64,000 nt of DNA from Rhizobiaceae bacterium (GTDB lineage Bacteria; Pseudomonadota; Alphaproteobacteria; Rhizobiales; Rhizobiaceae). This document shows positions 55,737-63,879 of the stretch, one piece after another. Numbering within the stretch: position 1 is the first letter of the stretch; each line of letters starts with the position of its first letter. Below the pieces are notes generated by a model, which saw nothing but the letters and a program-made list of their open reading frames with translations, had not been told where the DNA came from and made no database searches. The stretch lies in assembly GCA_017640615.1 (NCBI GenBank), contig JAEPQK010000004.1, forward strand, positions 186,001-250,000, written 5' to 3'. A program made the position numbers and the translations under genes.

Positions 55737-57155
55737 TTAGGTTGCGGCCGCAAGGGCCTTCAGTTCAGAAGTCGCCGTATCGAGCCCGCGCGCGAACGCG
55801 TCCACCCCTTCGTCGATTTCCGCTTCTGTGATTGAGAGCGGCGGCGAGAAGGATACGACCTCGATAAAGGGCAGTGGCCGCATGGCGACACCCTGTTCCA
55901 TGCAGTGCTTCGCCACGATCCGGTGGGCGGCCTGTTCCTTGGCGAAGAATCGACGGCTGTTCCTGTCGGCTACGAACTCCACGGCGGCCATCAACCCCTC
56001 GCCCCGAATGTCGCCTACGAAAGGATGGTCGCCTGCAACAGCACGCAGCTTTTCGATCAGGTGCCGACCCATCGCGGTCGCGTTGTCCACGATTGCTTCA
56101 CGCTCCATCAGTGCAAGGTTCGCCAGCGCAACCGAACATCCGACCGGGTGCCCGGAATAGGTGAAGCCGTGCATCACTGGGCCATATTCGTTGGACGCGG
56201 ACCGCAGGGTCTGGAAGATGTCTTCCGAAATCACGGTTGCCGACAGCGGGAAATAGGCGCTGGTCACGCCCTTCGCCAACGTCACAATGTCCGGTGTCAG
56301 CTCGAAATGGCCAGTTCCGAACCAGGATCCTAGGCGGCCAAACCCGGTGATGACCTCGTCGGCGATGAACAGGATGTCATTTGCTTTCAGAACCTCCTGC
56401 ACCCGCCTGAGATAATTGGCCGGCGGCATGAGGACGCCGCCAGTTCCCATCACGGGTTCGGCAATCATCGCTGCGATCGTGTCGGCGCCTTCCCGTTTGA
56501 TCGTTTCCTCAAGCTCAGCGATCAGGCGGTCGCAAAACGCAGCTTCGCTCTCTCCGGCATCTCCGAACCGGAAGTGATGCGGACAGCTGAGATGAATGAC
56601 CCCCTCCTGAGGAAGGTCAAACGCCGTGTGGTAGGCGGGGATGCCGGTCAATCCGCCAGCAGCATAGGTGAGACCATGGTATGCGCCCAAGCGCGCGAGG
56701 AACTTCTTCTTCTGGGGTTGGCCGCGAATGTTGTTGTAGTAGCGAACGAGCTTGTAGGCGGTATCGTTTGCATCGGACCCTGAAGTGCCGAAAAACACCT
56801 TGGACAGGTGGCCGGCGCCCGAGCGCTCGTGGAAAAGGGTGAGTATCTGGTCTGCCAGCCGGACAGCCGGCTCGTTGGATGCGGCGCCAAACAGGTGATA
56901 GTAGCTGAGTTGGCGTATCGCATCGGCGGCAGCCTCGGCAAGCTCTTCGCGACCGTAGCCAACGTTCACGCACCAAAGGCCGGCGCCGAAATCGATGACA
57001 TCTTTCCCGAGTGGACCGGCAATTCGGACACCGGTCGCCTTGCCGTAAATCTGCGGCCCCGTTGCCTCAAGCGCTGCAATTGAAGTCACAGGGTGAAGCA
57101 TGGTGCGCTTGTCGAGTTCCGCGAGCGCGAAGTTGGCGCCGGCTGCATCAGTCAT
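55737..57155 (-). CDS. class III aminotransferase (omega-transaminase)
   Basis: ATG 57155 has GAGGA at good spacing; the longer frame upstream overlaps an operator. The 472-residue PLP enzyme has [38 protein letters not shown]266 in [17 protein letters not shown] and the PLP lysine K295 in [15 protein letters not shown]. Class III enzymes transaminate terminal amines such as GABA, beta-alanine, taurine or putrescine. With the following dehydrogenase it converts an omega-amino acid to a dicarboxylate. Confidence 0.93.
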   Translation of the reverse strand: MTDAAGANFALAELDKRTMLHPVTSIAALEATGPQIYGKATGVRIAGPLGKDVIDFGAGLWCVNVGYGREELAEAAADAIRQLSYYHLFGAASNEPAVRLADQILTLFHERSGAGHLSKVFFGTSGSDANDTAYKLVRYYNNIRGQPQKKKFLARLGAYHGLTYAAGGLTGIPAYHTAFDLPQEGVIHLSCPHHFRFGDAGESEAAFCDRLIAELEETIKREGADTIAAMIAEPVMGTGGVLMPPANYLRRVQEVLKANDILFIADEVITGFGRLGSWFGTGHFELTPDIVTLAKGVTSAYFPLSATVISEDIFQTLRSASNEYGPVMHGFTYSGHPVGCSVALANLALMEREAIVDNATAMGRHLIEKLRAVAGDHPFVGDIRGEGLMAAVEFVADRNSRRFFAKEQAAHRIVAKHCMEQGVAMRPLPFIEVVSFSPPLSITEAEIDEGVDAFARGLDTATSELKALAAAT

Positions 57156-57200
57156 CGTGGGTTCCTCATGAAAACGCGGCGCAACGCGCCGATCATTATT

Positions 57201-57217
57201 GTTGATTGTCCGACAAT
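57201..57217. promoter_or_regulatory. palindromic operator upstream of the aminotransferase
   Basis: ATTGTCCGACAAT (57205-57217) is a palindrome around a central base, with the perfect core TTGT-CCG-ACAA. With flanks it reads GTTGATTGTCCGAC, 13 of 14 like the 47577 site. It is about 50 bases upstream of the aminotransferase start and in the gap shared with GntR paralogue 2. Confidence 0.7.
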
Positions 57218-57457
57218 AGCGGCGGCCGGTCAAGAAGGCGGAACGCCCGATCGATTGTGCCAGACCGAACTTGTTGAGCGATTCTGGTTTCAGTCGCTGC
57301 GCTGCTCACTGCGCCCCGCGTTTTGCATACGGATGAGCCAATTGACGATTTGTATGGTTTCGTTGGATTGACAGGCGACGCAAGGCTGTAGGATCAAGTC
57401 CGCGCATCGGGCGGCATTGAGCGTCCAGGCTCCGTGCCGCTGCCCAAGGACTTTACG

Positions 57458-58162
57458 ATGAATGAGAATTCCAAACCGCGCATGCCGGCAAAACCGGTGC
57501 TTCCCGAATTTGACGAGGTGGTACCGGTCACGCGGCGCGCGCAGATAGCCGAAACTCTGAGGTCACTGATTCTGTCAGGTCAGTTTGCGCCGGGTACGCA
57601 AATTGTTGAATCGGAACTCGCCGCGCGCTTCGGTGTCAGTAGGGGTTCCGTTCGGGAGGCAATCTGGGAACTTGTCGACCAGCGTCTGGTGGTCAATCGC
57701 CCCTATGCCGGAACCTACGTCGTTGAGACGGACGTCACGACGATGGAGGAGGTGTACTCGGTACGCGGCGCGCTGGAACGGCATTGCTTCAGTGAACTTT
57801 GGAACCGGAGAGGCAAGGATTTTGAGAAGGAATTCACAGCCCGTCACAACGTGCTAAGCCGCGCAGTATCCTCCGGCAAGCGCATTGAGGCGATTGAAGC
57901 CGAGGTGCATTTCCATAGCTACCCTTATGAATACGCTGGAAATTCCGTGCTCATCGATGTTTGGCAGCAACTGTCGCAGAAGATGCAGCTGAACTTCGTC
58001 ATGACCCAGTCAATCGTCCGCTCCAACAGTTTCCTGGAGGAGACCAGGCGCTATCTCGATGCCGCGCTTGGCGACGACCTTGCCGCAATGCATGCCGAAA
58101 TCGACCGGCATCTTGAGCTTGGTGTTCAGGCTCTTCAGGCGCTTCGAGCCGGCGCCGACTGA
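57458..58162 (+). CDS. GntR family regulator (FadR/FCD type), paralogue 2
   Basis: ATG 57458 follows AAGGA by seven bases. The 234-residue protein has RRAQIAETLRSLILSGQFAP, VSRGSVREAIWELVDQRLVV, NRPYAGTYVVETD and an FCD domain with HFHSYPYEYAGNSVLIDVWQ and RRYLDAALGDDL. Almost every block aligns with the regulator at 47638, so the two are paralogues likely to recognise similar DNA. It is divergent from the aminotransferase/aldehyde dehydrogenase operon. The 302-base gap upstream holds the palindrome at 57201 and no gene. Confidence 0.9.
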   Translation: MNENSKPRMPAKPVLPEFDEVVPVTRRAQIAETLRSLILSGQFAPGTQIVESELAARFGVSRGSVREAIWELVDQRLVVNRPYAGTYVVETDVTTMEEVYSVRGALERHCFSELWNRRGKDFEKEFTARHNVLSRAVSSGKRIEAIEAEVHFHSYPYEYAGNSVLIDVWQQLSQKMQLNFVMTQSIVRSNSFLEETRRYLDAALGDDLAAMHAEIDRHLELGVQALQALRAGAD

Positions 58163-58259
58163 ACTCTGCCAAATCAACACAAGAGCCGACTGCCGAGATC
58201 ATCTGATTTTCGGCCGCCAGCGTTGACGCAATCCGCGGTGTTCGAATAATGTAATGCAT

Positions 58260-58274
58260 GTTCGCTATGCGAAC
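58260..58274. promoter_or_regulatory. IclR-type palindrome before the oxidoreductase operon
   Basis: GTTCGC-TAT-GCGAAC is a perfect inverted repeat of 6-bp arms. It lies 26 bases before the GTG start of the two-gene oxidoreductase operon and is nearly identical to a site before the ABC binding-protein gene at 62457. Probably bound by the IclR regulator encoded at 61234. Confidence 0.65.
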
Positions 58275-58300
58275 GCATTGCGCCATTCTAACTTTCGAGT

Positions 58301-60049
58301 GTGTCACCTATGCCGTCCGACAAGGCCGCCGACCGGCCGATAACAGACCCTGAAGGTTCGACGATAGCGCTCAGCTCTGCGAATGCGGGCAGGGCAGGCG
58401 CGCGCACTGAAATCGCGTTTGAAGGCGCGCCAGTGCCTGCGCGGATTGGCGAAAGTCTCGCATCCGCGCTTGCCGGGGCCGGGCATCTTGTCACGCGAAA
58501 CACGGCTCGCGGCAGTGAGCGGGGCGTTTTCTGTGGCATGGGCGTTTGCCGGGATTGTCTGGTCGATATTGGCGAACGGCGCAACATTCGCGCCTGCATG
58601 ACGCGGGTCGAGCCCGGGATGGTCGTTATACGGGCGGGCGGCGAAAGCCCGCCACGGCAGCCGACAAACGGATCGACCTTCAGACAGCTGGACAGTGTTC
58701 AGGTGGATCACCCCGATGTATTCGTCATCGGAGCCGGCCCTGCCGGTTTGTCAGCTGCCCTCTCCGCACGCCTGGCGGGCGCAAGGGTCCTACTTGCTGA
58801 CGAGCGTGCAAAGCCGGGGGGGCAATATTTCAAGCAATCCTCCGCCGGTGCACCAATCGACGCACAACAGGAAGAAGGCCGCAGGCTCATCGACCGAGCC
58901 ATCGAGGCTGGTGTCGAGATATGGTCGGATACGCTGGTCTGGGGTGGCTTCGAGCCCTTGGACTTCGCCGTCAATCGGGCAGGCGGGATCTTGGTGGTTC
59001 GTCCACGAACGGCGGTCTATGCCGGCGGCGCCTATGAGAAGCCATGGCCCGTTCCAGGCTGGACCCTTCCGGGCGTGATGACCACCGGCGCTGCGCAAAC
59101 GATGTGGCGCTCGGACCGAAGAGTTGCAGGCAAGCGTATATTGATTGCCGGCAATGGGCCTCTCAATCTGCAGTTGGCGTCGGAGCTTATAGCGGGCGGT
59201 GCCGAGGTTGTCGCGGTTGTGGAGTCTGCACCACCGCCCCGATCGTTTATGAATGCCGCACGCATGGCGCTCAATGCGCCTGGCCTCGTCGTGCAGGGAT
59301 TGCGTTATCTGGCCAGCTGCCGGCGCGCGGGCGTGCCGGTGTATTATGCCAGTCATGTTGGCGAAATCGCGCAAACTGCCTCTGGGCTCAAGGTCCAGGT
59401 CGCAGGCGCCCAGGAGCGCTCGCTTGTCGCCGACATAGTCTGCCTCGGCTACGGTTTTCTTCCTTCAAACGAACTCTTGCGGGCTATGGGTGCGCGTTGC
59501 AGCTACGACAGCGGAGCCGGTCATGCGGTGGTTGAGCGGAATGGGGAATGCGAAACCTCGATCGCCGGGCTGTTTGCAATCGGCGACTGCACGGGTCTCA
59601 ATGGCGCGCGCGTGGCGCTTGCCGAAGGCACATTAGCCGGTGAGGCCGCAGCGCGACATGCCGGGTTTAGCACATCGGGAACCCATTCTGTTCGCAAGGC
59701 ATCCGCCAGCCTGCGAAGGCATCGCAGGTTCCAGAAGGCGCTCTGGTCTGTGTACTGGCCATCGGTGAAAACGGCTCCCACATCGGATGACACGATCATC
59801 TGTCGCTGTGAGGAGGTGTCGCGGGGTGCTGTCCTTTCCGCTCTCGAAGAGGGATACCGCGCTGCCGGTTCAATTAAGCAGCGAACGCGGCTTGGAATGG
59901 GGCACTGCCAGGGACGTTATTGCGGGACGATCCTGTCTGCATTGCTGGAACATCGTGGACATCAGGTGGATGACCAGTCTGGGTTTGCCCCACGGTTTCC
60001 GGTGAAGCCTATTCCGATCGGATGCCTCGCATTGGACCCTGCCGAGTGA
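58301..60049 (+). CDS. flavin/iron-sulfur amine oxidoreductase, large subunit (opine oxidase/hydroxyproline dehydrogenase A type)
   Basis: This 582-residue protein combines three modules. A ferredoxin-like [2Fe-2S] domain (C78, C83, C86, C99 in FCGMGVCRDCLVDIG and RACMTRV) comes first. A pyridine nucleotide-disulfide oxidoreductase-type FAD domain follows (VIGAGPAGLSAALSARLAGA at about 142-161, GGQYFKQ, and FAIGDCTGLNG). A C-terminal BFD-like [2Fe-2S] domain ends it (C501-R-C503, C536, C541). This architecture is known from opine oxidase, HcnB-like and D-hydroxyproline dehydrogenase systems, where it pairs with a DAO-type subunit. GTG 58301 or ATG 58310 may be the start. GTGA overlap with the next gene. 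Confidence 0.88.
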   Translation: MSPMPSDKAADRPITDPEGSTIALSSANAGRAGARTEIAFEGAPVPARIGESLASALAGAGHLVTRNTARGSERGVFCGMGVCRDCLVDIGERRNIRACMTRVEPGMVVIRAGGESPPRQPTNGSTFRQLDSVQVDHPDVFVIGAGPAGLSAALSARLAGARVLLADERAKPGGQYFKQSSAGAPIDAQQEEGRRLIDRAIEAGVEIWSDTLVWGGFEPLDFAVNRAGGILVVRPRTAVYAGGAYEKPWPVPGWTLPGVMTTGAAQTMWRSDRRVAGKRILIAGNGPLNLQLASELIAGGAEVVAVVESAPPPRSFMNAARMALNAPGLVVQGLRYLASCRRAGVPVYYASHVGEIAQTASGLKVQVAGAQERSLVADIVCLGYGFLPSNELLRAMGARCSYDSGAGHAVVERNGECETSIAGLFAIGDCTGLNGARVALAEGTLAGEAAARHAGFSTSGTHSVRKASASLRRHRRFQKALWSVYWPSVKTAPTSDDTIICRCEEVSRGAVLSALEEGYRAAGSIKQRTRLGMGHCQGRYCGTILSALLEHRGHQVDDQSGFAPRFPVKPIPIGCLALDPAE

Positions 60050-61245
60050 CGATGGCGAAGCACCTTCCCCGCAAGGCCGAGGTGGTCGTCGTCGGCGGTG
60101 GCGTCGTTGGTCTGTCGATCGCGGGCTTCCTTGCCGAAGGCGGTCGCGAAGTCGTGCTTCTTGATGCCGGCGGACCGGCCGGGTCGACCGCCAACGCGGG
60201 CAGCCTGCACGTGCAGATGCAAAGCCGATTTCTGCGCATGTATCCAGAGCAGGTGCCGGCTCTTGAGTCCGGGTTGCACCTTTATCCGAAAGCGGTTGAT
60301 TTCTGGCACGATCTCGAGCGCAAGCTGAACGCCGATTTCGGGATGAAGATGACCGGCGGCTTGATGGTCGCCGAAACTGAGGACCAGCTTGATTTCCTGC
60401 GCAGGAAGGCTGCGCGCGAACGCGCCCTTGGTTTGGATTCCGAAATACTAGAGCGCAGCGACCTGGACCGTGTCGCACCCTATATCGGCCCTGCTGTCAT
60501 CGGGGCCGAGCTTTGCGCCAATGAGGGCAAGCTCAATCCGCTACAGGCCAATGCCGCGATCCGCGGCTGGGCCCAATCCTGCGGGGTCGCGATCCACGAC
60601 GGGGTGCATGTGGCGGCTTTGTCCCCTCAGGGTTCTGGCTTCATTGTCGAGACAGGCGGCGGCAAGGTCCATGCAGACCAGGTGGTTATCGCCGCTGCTT
60701 ACGGATCGCGCACGCTTCTCGAACCTTTCGGGTACGAACTCGCTATCGAAGCGGAACCGCTGCACGTGAACATCACCGAACGGGCTGCCCCATTCATAGG
60801 TCATCTGGTTCAACATGCTGAGCGGCCCATCACGCTGAAACAGTTCGCGAGCGGCCATGTCGTGATTGGCGGTGGCTGGCCGGCAAATCTAGGCAGTGAG
60901 CGTGGTTTCCCGACCGTCGAACTTGCCAGCATCATCGGCAATGCAACTTTGGCGCAGCATATCGTGCCGACCGTATCCAACCTTCACATCATTCGTACCT
61001 GGGCGGGCGTGAACACGCCAACTGACGGCAAGGGCATTCTGGGACCGGTTGAAGGCGTTCCCGGCCTGTTTGCCGCCATCCCCGGCGATGCCGGTTACAC
61101 GCTCGGCCCGTTATGTGCGAGCCTCGTCGCCGAATGCGTACTTGGAAAGAAGCCAGCCGAGGATATCGGCCCTTATTCGCCGGCGCGCTTTCGCACGCCC
61201 GCAGCCGCGAGGCCGAAGGCCGACGCTCATCTCTCAGCCCTGTAG
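60046..61245 (+). CDS. FAD-dependent oxidoreductase, DAO family (small/catalytic subunit)
   Basis: GTG 60046 overlaps the upstream TGA; ATG 60052 is an alternative. The 399-residue DAO-fold protein has EVVVVGGGVVGLSIAGFLAE (GxGxxG at 17-22), ERAAPFIGHLVQHAERPITL and a C-terminal FAD-contact region with PTDGKGILGPVEGVPGLFAA and AIPGDAGYTLGP. It oxidises the C-N bond of an amino acid, opine or sarcosine-like substrate, passing electrons through the large subunit. Its 3' end overlaps the convergent IclR gene by 12 bases. Confidence 0.9.
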   Translation: MTMAKHLPRKAEVVVVGGGVVGLSIAGFLAEGGREVVLLDAGGPAGSTANAGSLHVQMQSRFLRMYPEQVPALESGLHLYPKAVDFWHDLERKLNADFGMKMTGGLMVAETEDQLDFLRRKAARERALGLDSEILERSDLDRVAPYIGPAVIGAELCANEGKLNPLQANAAIRGWAQSCGVAIHDGVHVAALSPQGSGFIVETGGGKVHADQVVIAAAYGSRTLLEPFGYELAIEAEPLHVNITERAAPFIGHLVQHAERPITLKQFASGHVVIGGGWPANLGSERGFPTVELASIIGNATLAQHIVPTVSNLHIIRTWAGVNTPTDGKGILGPVEGVPGLFAAIPGDAGYTLGPLCASLVAECVLGKKPAEDIGPYSPARFRTPAAARPKADAHLSAL

Positions 61246-62082
61246 CGCGCTAGTAATCTGCTGGGAGGCTTCCATCAGGTCGGCGAGAAGCCTCGAGCGC
61301 ATGTCTTCGAGTGTCCATCTTGGCGTAGGGCAGCAGACATTGAGCGCCGCAATGGTGGTGCCGAAACGATTGCGGATGGGAACGGAGAGCGACCTCAGGC
61401 CGACCTCCAGTTCCTGATCGACTAGCGACCAGCCTTGCCGGCGCGTTTGTTCGATCGCGTCACGAAGCTTCACCTTTGAGGTCTGCGTATATTGGGTGAT
61501 CGGCGCGAGGTCGGCGGTGTCGAAATATTTCTCCAGTTCGGTGTCTGGGAGCGCCGCCAGCAAGACCCTGCCCGTCGACACGCAGTGTACCGGCGCCCGG
61601 CTGCCGATGTGAATGCCGATGGATATCATTCGGTTGAAAGAGGCGGCGCGCGCCACATAGACCACTTCATATCCATCCATGACCGCAGCAAAGACGGACT
61701 CCTGAATACGCTCGGACAAATTGTTCATGATCGGCTGGGCGATTTCCCAGATATCGAGCGATGACAATGCCGACAGGCCGAGTTCCAGCACTTTCGGCCG
61801 CAATGAGAAGTGCCGGCCATTGGACTGAACGTAGCCCTCGCGTTCCAGTGTCAGCAGCAACCGCCGCGCGGTTGCGCGGCTCAAATCCGTAGCGTTTGCG
61901 ACCTCGGAAAGCGTCATGCGCGGTTTCAGTCGGCTGAACGCTCGGATGACTTCGAGTCCGCGTGCGAGTGCGTTGACGAAATCGCGGTCGCCGCCGCGCC
62001 CCTTGTCCAGATCCAGCGAGTTCCGGGAAGAACGCGCACCAGCAGTTCTCCCTGACTGCTGCTCGATCGTGAGTTCCGTCAT
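61234..62082 (-). CDS. IclR family transcriptional regulator (PcaR/PobR-like), copy 2
   Basis: ATG 62082 follows GGGAG; the longer frame covers the promoter. The 282-residue protein has a 50-residue polar leader, the winged helix ALARGLEVIRAFSRLKPRMT then LSEVANATDLSRATARRLLL, and the effector domain with APVHCVSTGRVLLAALPDTE and DQELEVGLRSLSVPI. It is a paralogue of the IclR at 44146. Its gene lies between the oxidoreductase operon and the divergent ABC importer; matching palindromes stand before both of these and before its own start. Confidence 0.9.
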   Translation of the reverse strand: MTELTIEQQSGRTAGARSSRNSLDLDKGRGGDRDFVNALARGLEVIRAFSRLKPRMTLSEVANATDLSRATARRLLLTLEREGYVQSNGRHFSLRPKVLELGLSALSSLDIWEIAQPIMNNLSERIQESVFAAVMDGYEVVYVARAASFNRMISIGIHIGSRAPVHCVSTGRVLLAALPDTELEKYFDTADLAPITQYTQTSKVKLRDAIEQTRRQGWSLVDQELEVGLRSLSVPIRNRFGTTIAALNVCCPTPRWTLEDMRSRLLADLMEASQQITSALQG

Positions 62083-62137
62083 GGCCGCACGCTCCCAAAG
62101 TTTCCGATCGTCAGAACGCACAATACATAGCCCAACT

Positions 62138-62152
62138 GTGCGCGATGCGAAC
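62138..62152. promoter_or_regulatory. degenerate IclR-type palindrome before the IclR gene
   Basis: GTGCGCGATGCGAAC matches GTTCGCTATGCGAAC at 13 of 15 positions. It is 56 bases upstream of the IclR start codon, a likely autoregulatory site. Confidence 0.4.
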
Positions 62153-62303
62153 AGACCGGTTGTCAGAAAATTGTAGAACCTAAGCGTTGCATGGTTGCCG
62201 AGCATGCGAGCGGCGCCAGTGGTCGGTGCTAGGAATGGCCAATTGTCGCCTATATCGTCACTTCGGATCATCGACCCGCTCTGGACTTGCATTTCAGTGC
62301 CGA

Positions 62304-62314
62304 TTGCCTGACAA
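62304..62314. promoter_or_regulatory. GntR-type half-match near the ABC promoter
   Basis: TTGC-CTG-ACAA differs at one position from the TTGTnnnACAA pattern. It lies in the divergent region between the IclR gene and the binding-protein gene. Weak on its own. Confidence 0.25.
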
Positions 62315-62366
62315 TTTTACAATCTTTGATTTTGGGGCTTGTCAACGCGCATTTGGTGCCCGATTG

Positions 62367-62392
62367 TGCGAACACCAGTTCGCATAGCGGAC
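62367..62392. promoter_or_regulatory. IclR-type inverted repeats before the ABC binding-protein gene
   Basis: TGCGAAC (62367-62373) and GTTCGCA (62378-62384) form a perfect 7-bp inverted repeat. The overlapping GTTCGCATAGCGGAC (62378-62392) is the reverse complement of GTCCGCTATGCGAAC, 14 of 15 like the 58260 palindrome. The site is about 65-90 bases upstream of the ATG at 62457. Confidence 0.65.
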
Positions 62393-62456
62393 ATACTGGG
62401 GCAACGATAATCGCGGCGGGCTCAGAATTCTGCCGCTCAACTGAGGAGAATGGCAC

Positions 62457-63803
62457 ATGACGCCTAAGGGATTGTCGATGAAGGCATCACGCCGTCAGGT
62501 TCTGCAGGGCATGGGCGCGGCCGGTCTGGCTGCGGCTGCAGGAACGCTCGGCTCCACGCAGAGGGCGAGTGCGCAGGACGTGACGCTGCGCTGGTGGTCG
62601 CCGCAGTCTTCGCCGGCTCAGCTCGCAGCGTACAAGACACAGATTGCCGCGTTCGAAGCGGCAAACCCTGGTATCAAGGTGTTGTTCGAGCCGACCTCCG
62701 ACGAGGGGTATGCCCCGCAGCTGGCCGCGGCCTTCGCGTCCGGTGAACTGCCGCAAGTGATCACTCACCTCCCGTCCTTCGCAGTCCAGACTTACTACGC
62801 CCAGGGTCTTGTCGAGCCCTTCGATGACGTGATTCAGGCGATCGGCACGGACAAGTATTATGCCGGCGCAAACGACGTCTATAAGGCCGCCGACGGCAAA
62901 TATGTCGGCACGGGTATCGGCAACACGGCAGCCGACATGCTGTGGCTGCGCCGCGACCTGATGGAAAAAGCTGGGATTGGAGATGCGCCGCGGACCTGGG
63001 ACGAGCTTCGCAGCGCGTGCCAGAAGATGCAGGGCAATGGCGTGTATGGCGCGCCGTTGCCCTACGGGCTAAATTCGATGACGTCGTTGATCTTCATCGG
63101 CTTCATCCATCGCGCCGGCGGCTCGGTGTTCTCGCCGGACCTCGACGTGGCGATTGACAGCCAGGCCACCTATGACGCGCTGGAATTCTACAAGTCGATG
63201 CAGGAGCTCTGCCCTCCAGGAGCCACCGGCTACTCGTGGGGCGAAAGCCTCACCGCCTTCGTGTCCGGCGCAACGGCAACGGGCATCTATGCTGGCCGCG
63301 TCCTTGCCAATGTGAACGCCCAGAATCCCGGAATCGCCGACCAGGTGACCTGCGTCACGTACCCGACGATGTCGTCCGACATCCCGGCCTGGACGTTCAA
63401 CGATTTCCCCAGCGTATTCATTCCCGCAGGGGCGCAGCATAAGGATGAGGCTAAGAAGCTGGCCGCATACCTGTTCCAGCCCCCCGGCTACATTGAGCAG
63501 TTGCATGCCGCGCCGGGTCACGTTCTCCCGGTCCTCAAGACGATCGCGGAAGACCCTGCCTATCAGAATAACGAGATCATCCAGAAATACCCGGAGGAAA
63601 TCGACCTGATGGCGGCGTCCGCGGCAGCGGGCCACAATCTCGGCTACGAGACGCCAGAGCACCAGTCGAACGCAAAGGCCGGCGAAATCATCGCCTCCAA
63701 CGCGTTGGCCGAAATGGTGCAGCGGGTTGTTCTCAGCGGCGAAGACGCAAAAGCAGTCGTCGGCGACACTGCCAAGCGCCTTGAAGAACTGATGAACAGC
63801 TGA
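62457..63803 (+). CDS. ABC transporter substrate-binding protein, family 1
   Basis: This 448-residue protein starts with a twin-arginine-like signal (ASRRQVLQGMGAAGLAAAAG ending ASA-Q). It is an SBP family 1 protein: TLRWWSPQSSPAQLAAYKTQ, FEAANPGIKVLFEPTSDEGY, RRDLMEKAGIGDAPRTWDEL and FVSGATATGIYAGRVLANVN. Such proteins bind sugars, glycerol phosphates or other small polar molecules. GAGGAG precedes the ATG. The permease gene at 63880 follows, with a hairpin between. Probably imports the substrate of the flavin oxidoreductase encoded at 58301-61245. Confidence 0.92.
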   Translation: MTPKGLSMKASRRQVLQGMGAAGLAAAAGTLGSTQRASAQDVTLRWWSPQSSPAQLAAYKTQIAAFEAANPGIKVLFEPTSDEGYAPQLAAAFASGELPQVITHLPSFAVQTYYAQGLVEPFDDVIQAIGTDKYYAGANDVYKAADGKYVGTGIGNTAADMLWLRRDLMEKAGIGDAPRTWDELRSACQKMQGNGVYGAPLPYGLNSMTSLIFIGFIHRAGGSVFSPDLDVAIDSQATYDALEFYKSMQELCPPGATGYSWGESLTAFVSGATATGIYAGRVLANVNAQNPGIADQVTCVTYPTMSSDIPAWTFNDFPSVFIPAGAQHKDEAKKLAAYLFQPPGYIEQLHAAPGHVLPVLKTIAEDPAYQNNEIIQKYPEEIDLMAASAAAGHNLGYETPEHQSNAKAGEIIASNALAEMVQRVVLSGEDAKAVVGDTAKRLEELMNS

Positions 63804-63820
63804 CGTTGACGTAAACGAAG

Positions 63821-63844
63821 GCCGGGCGGGACTTCTCGCCCGGC
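63821..63844 (+). terminator. intercistronic hairpin after the binding-protein gene
   Basis: GCCGGGCG (63821-63828) and CGCCCGGC (63837-63844) make an 8-bp stem with an 8-base loop, in the 76-base gap before the permease gene, followed by TAATTCTTG. Likely a partial terminator or stability hairpin that keeps binding-protein levels high. Confidence 0.6.
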
Positions 63845-63879
63845 TAATTCTTGTAGTTGCAATCAAGCCGGCAGCAGGC

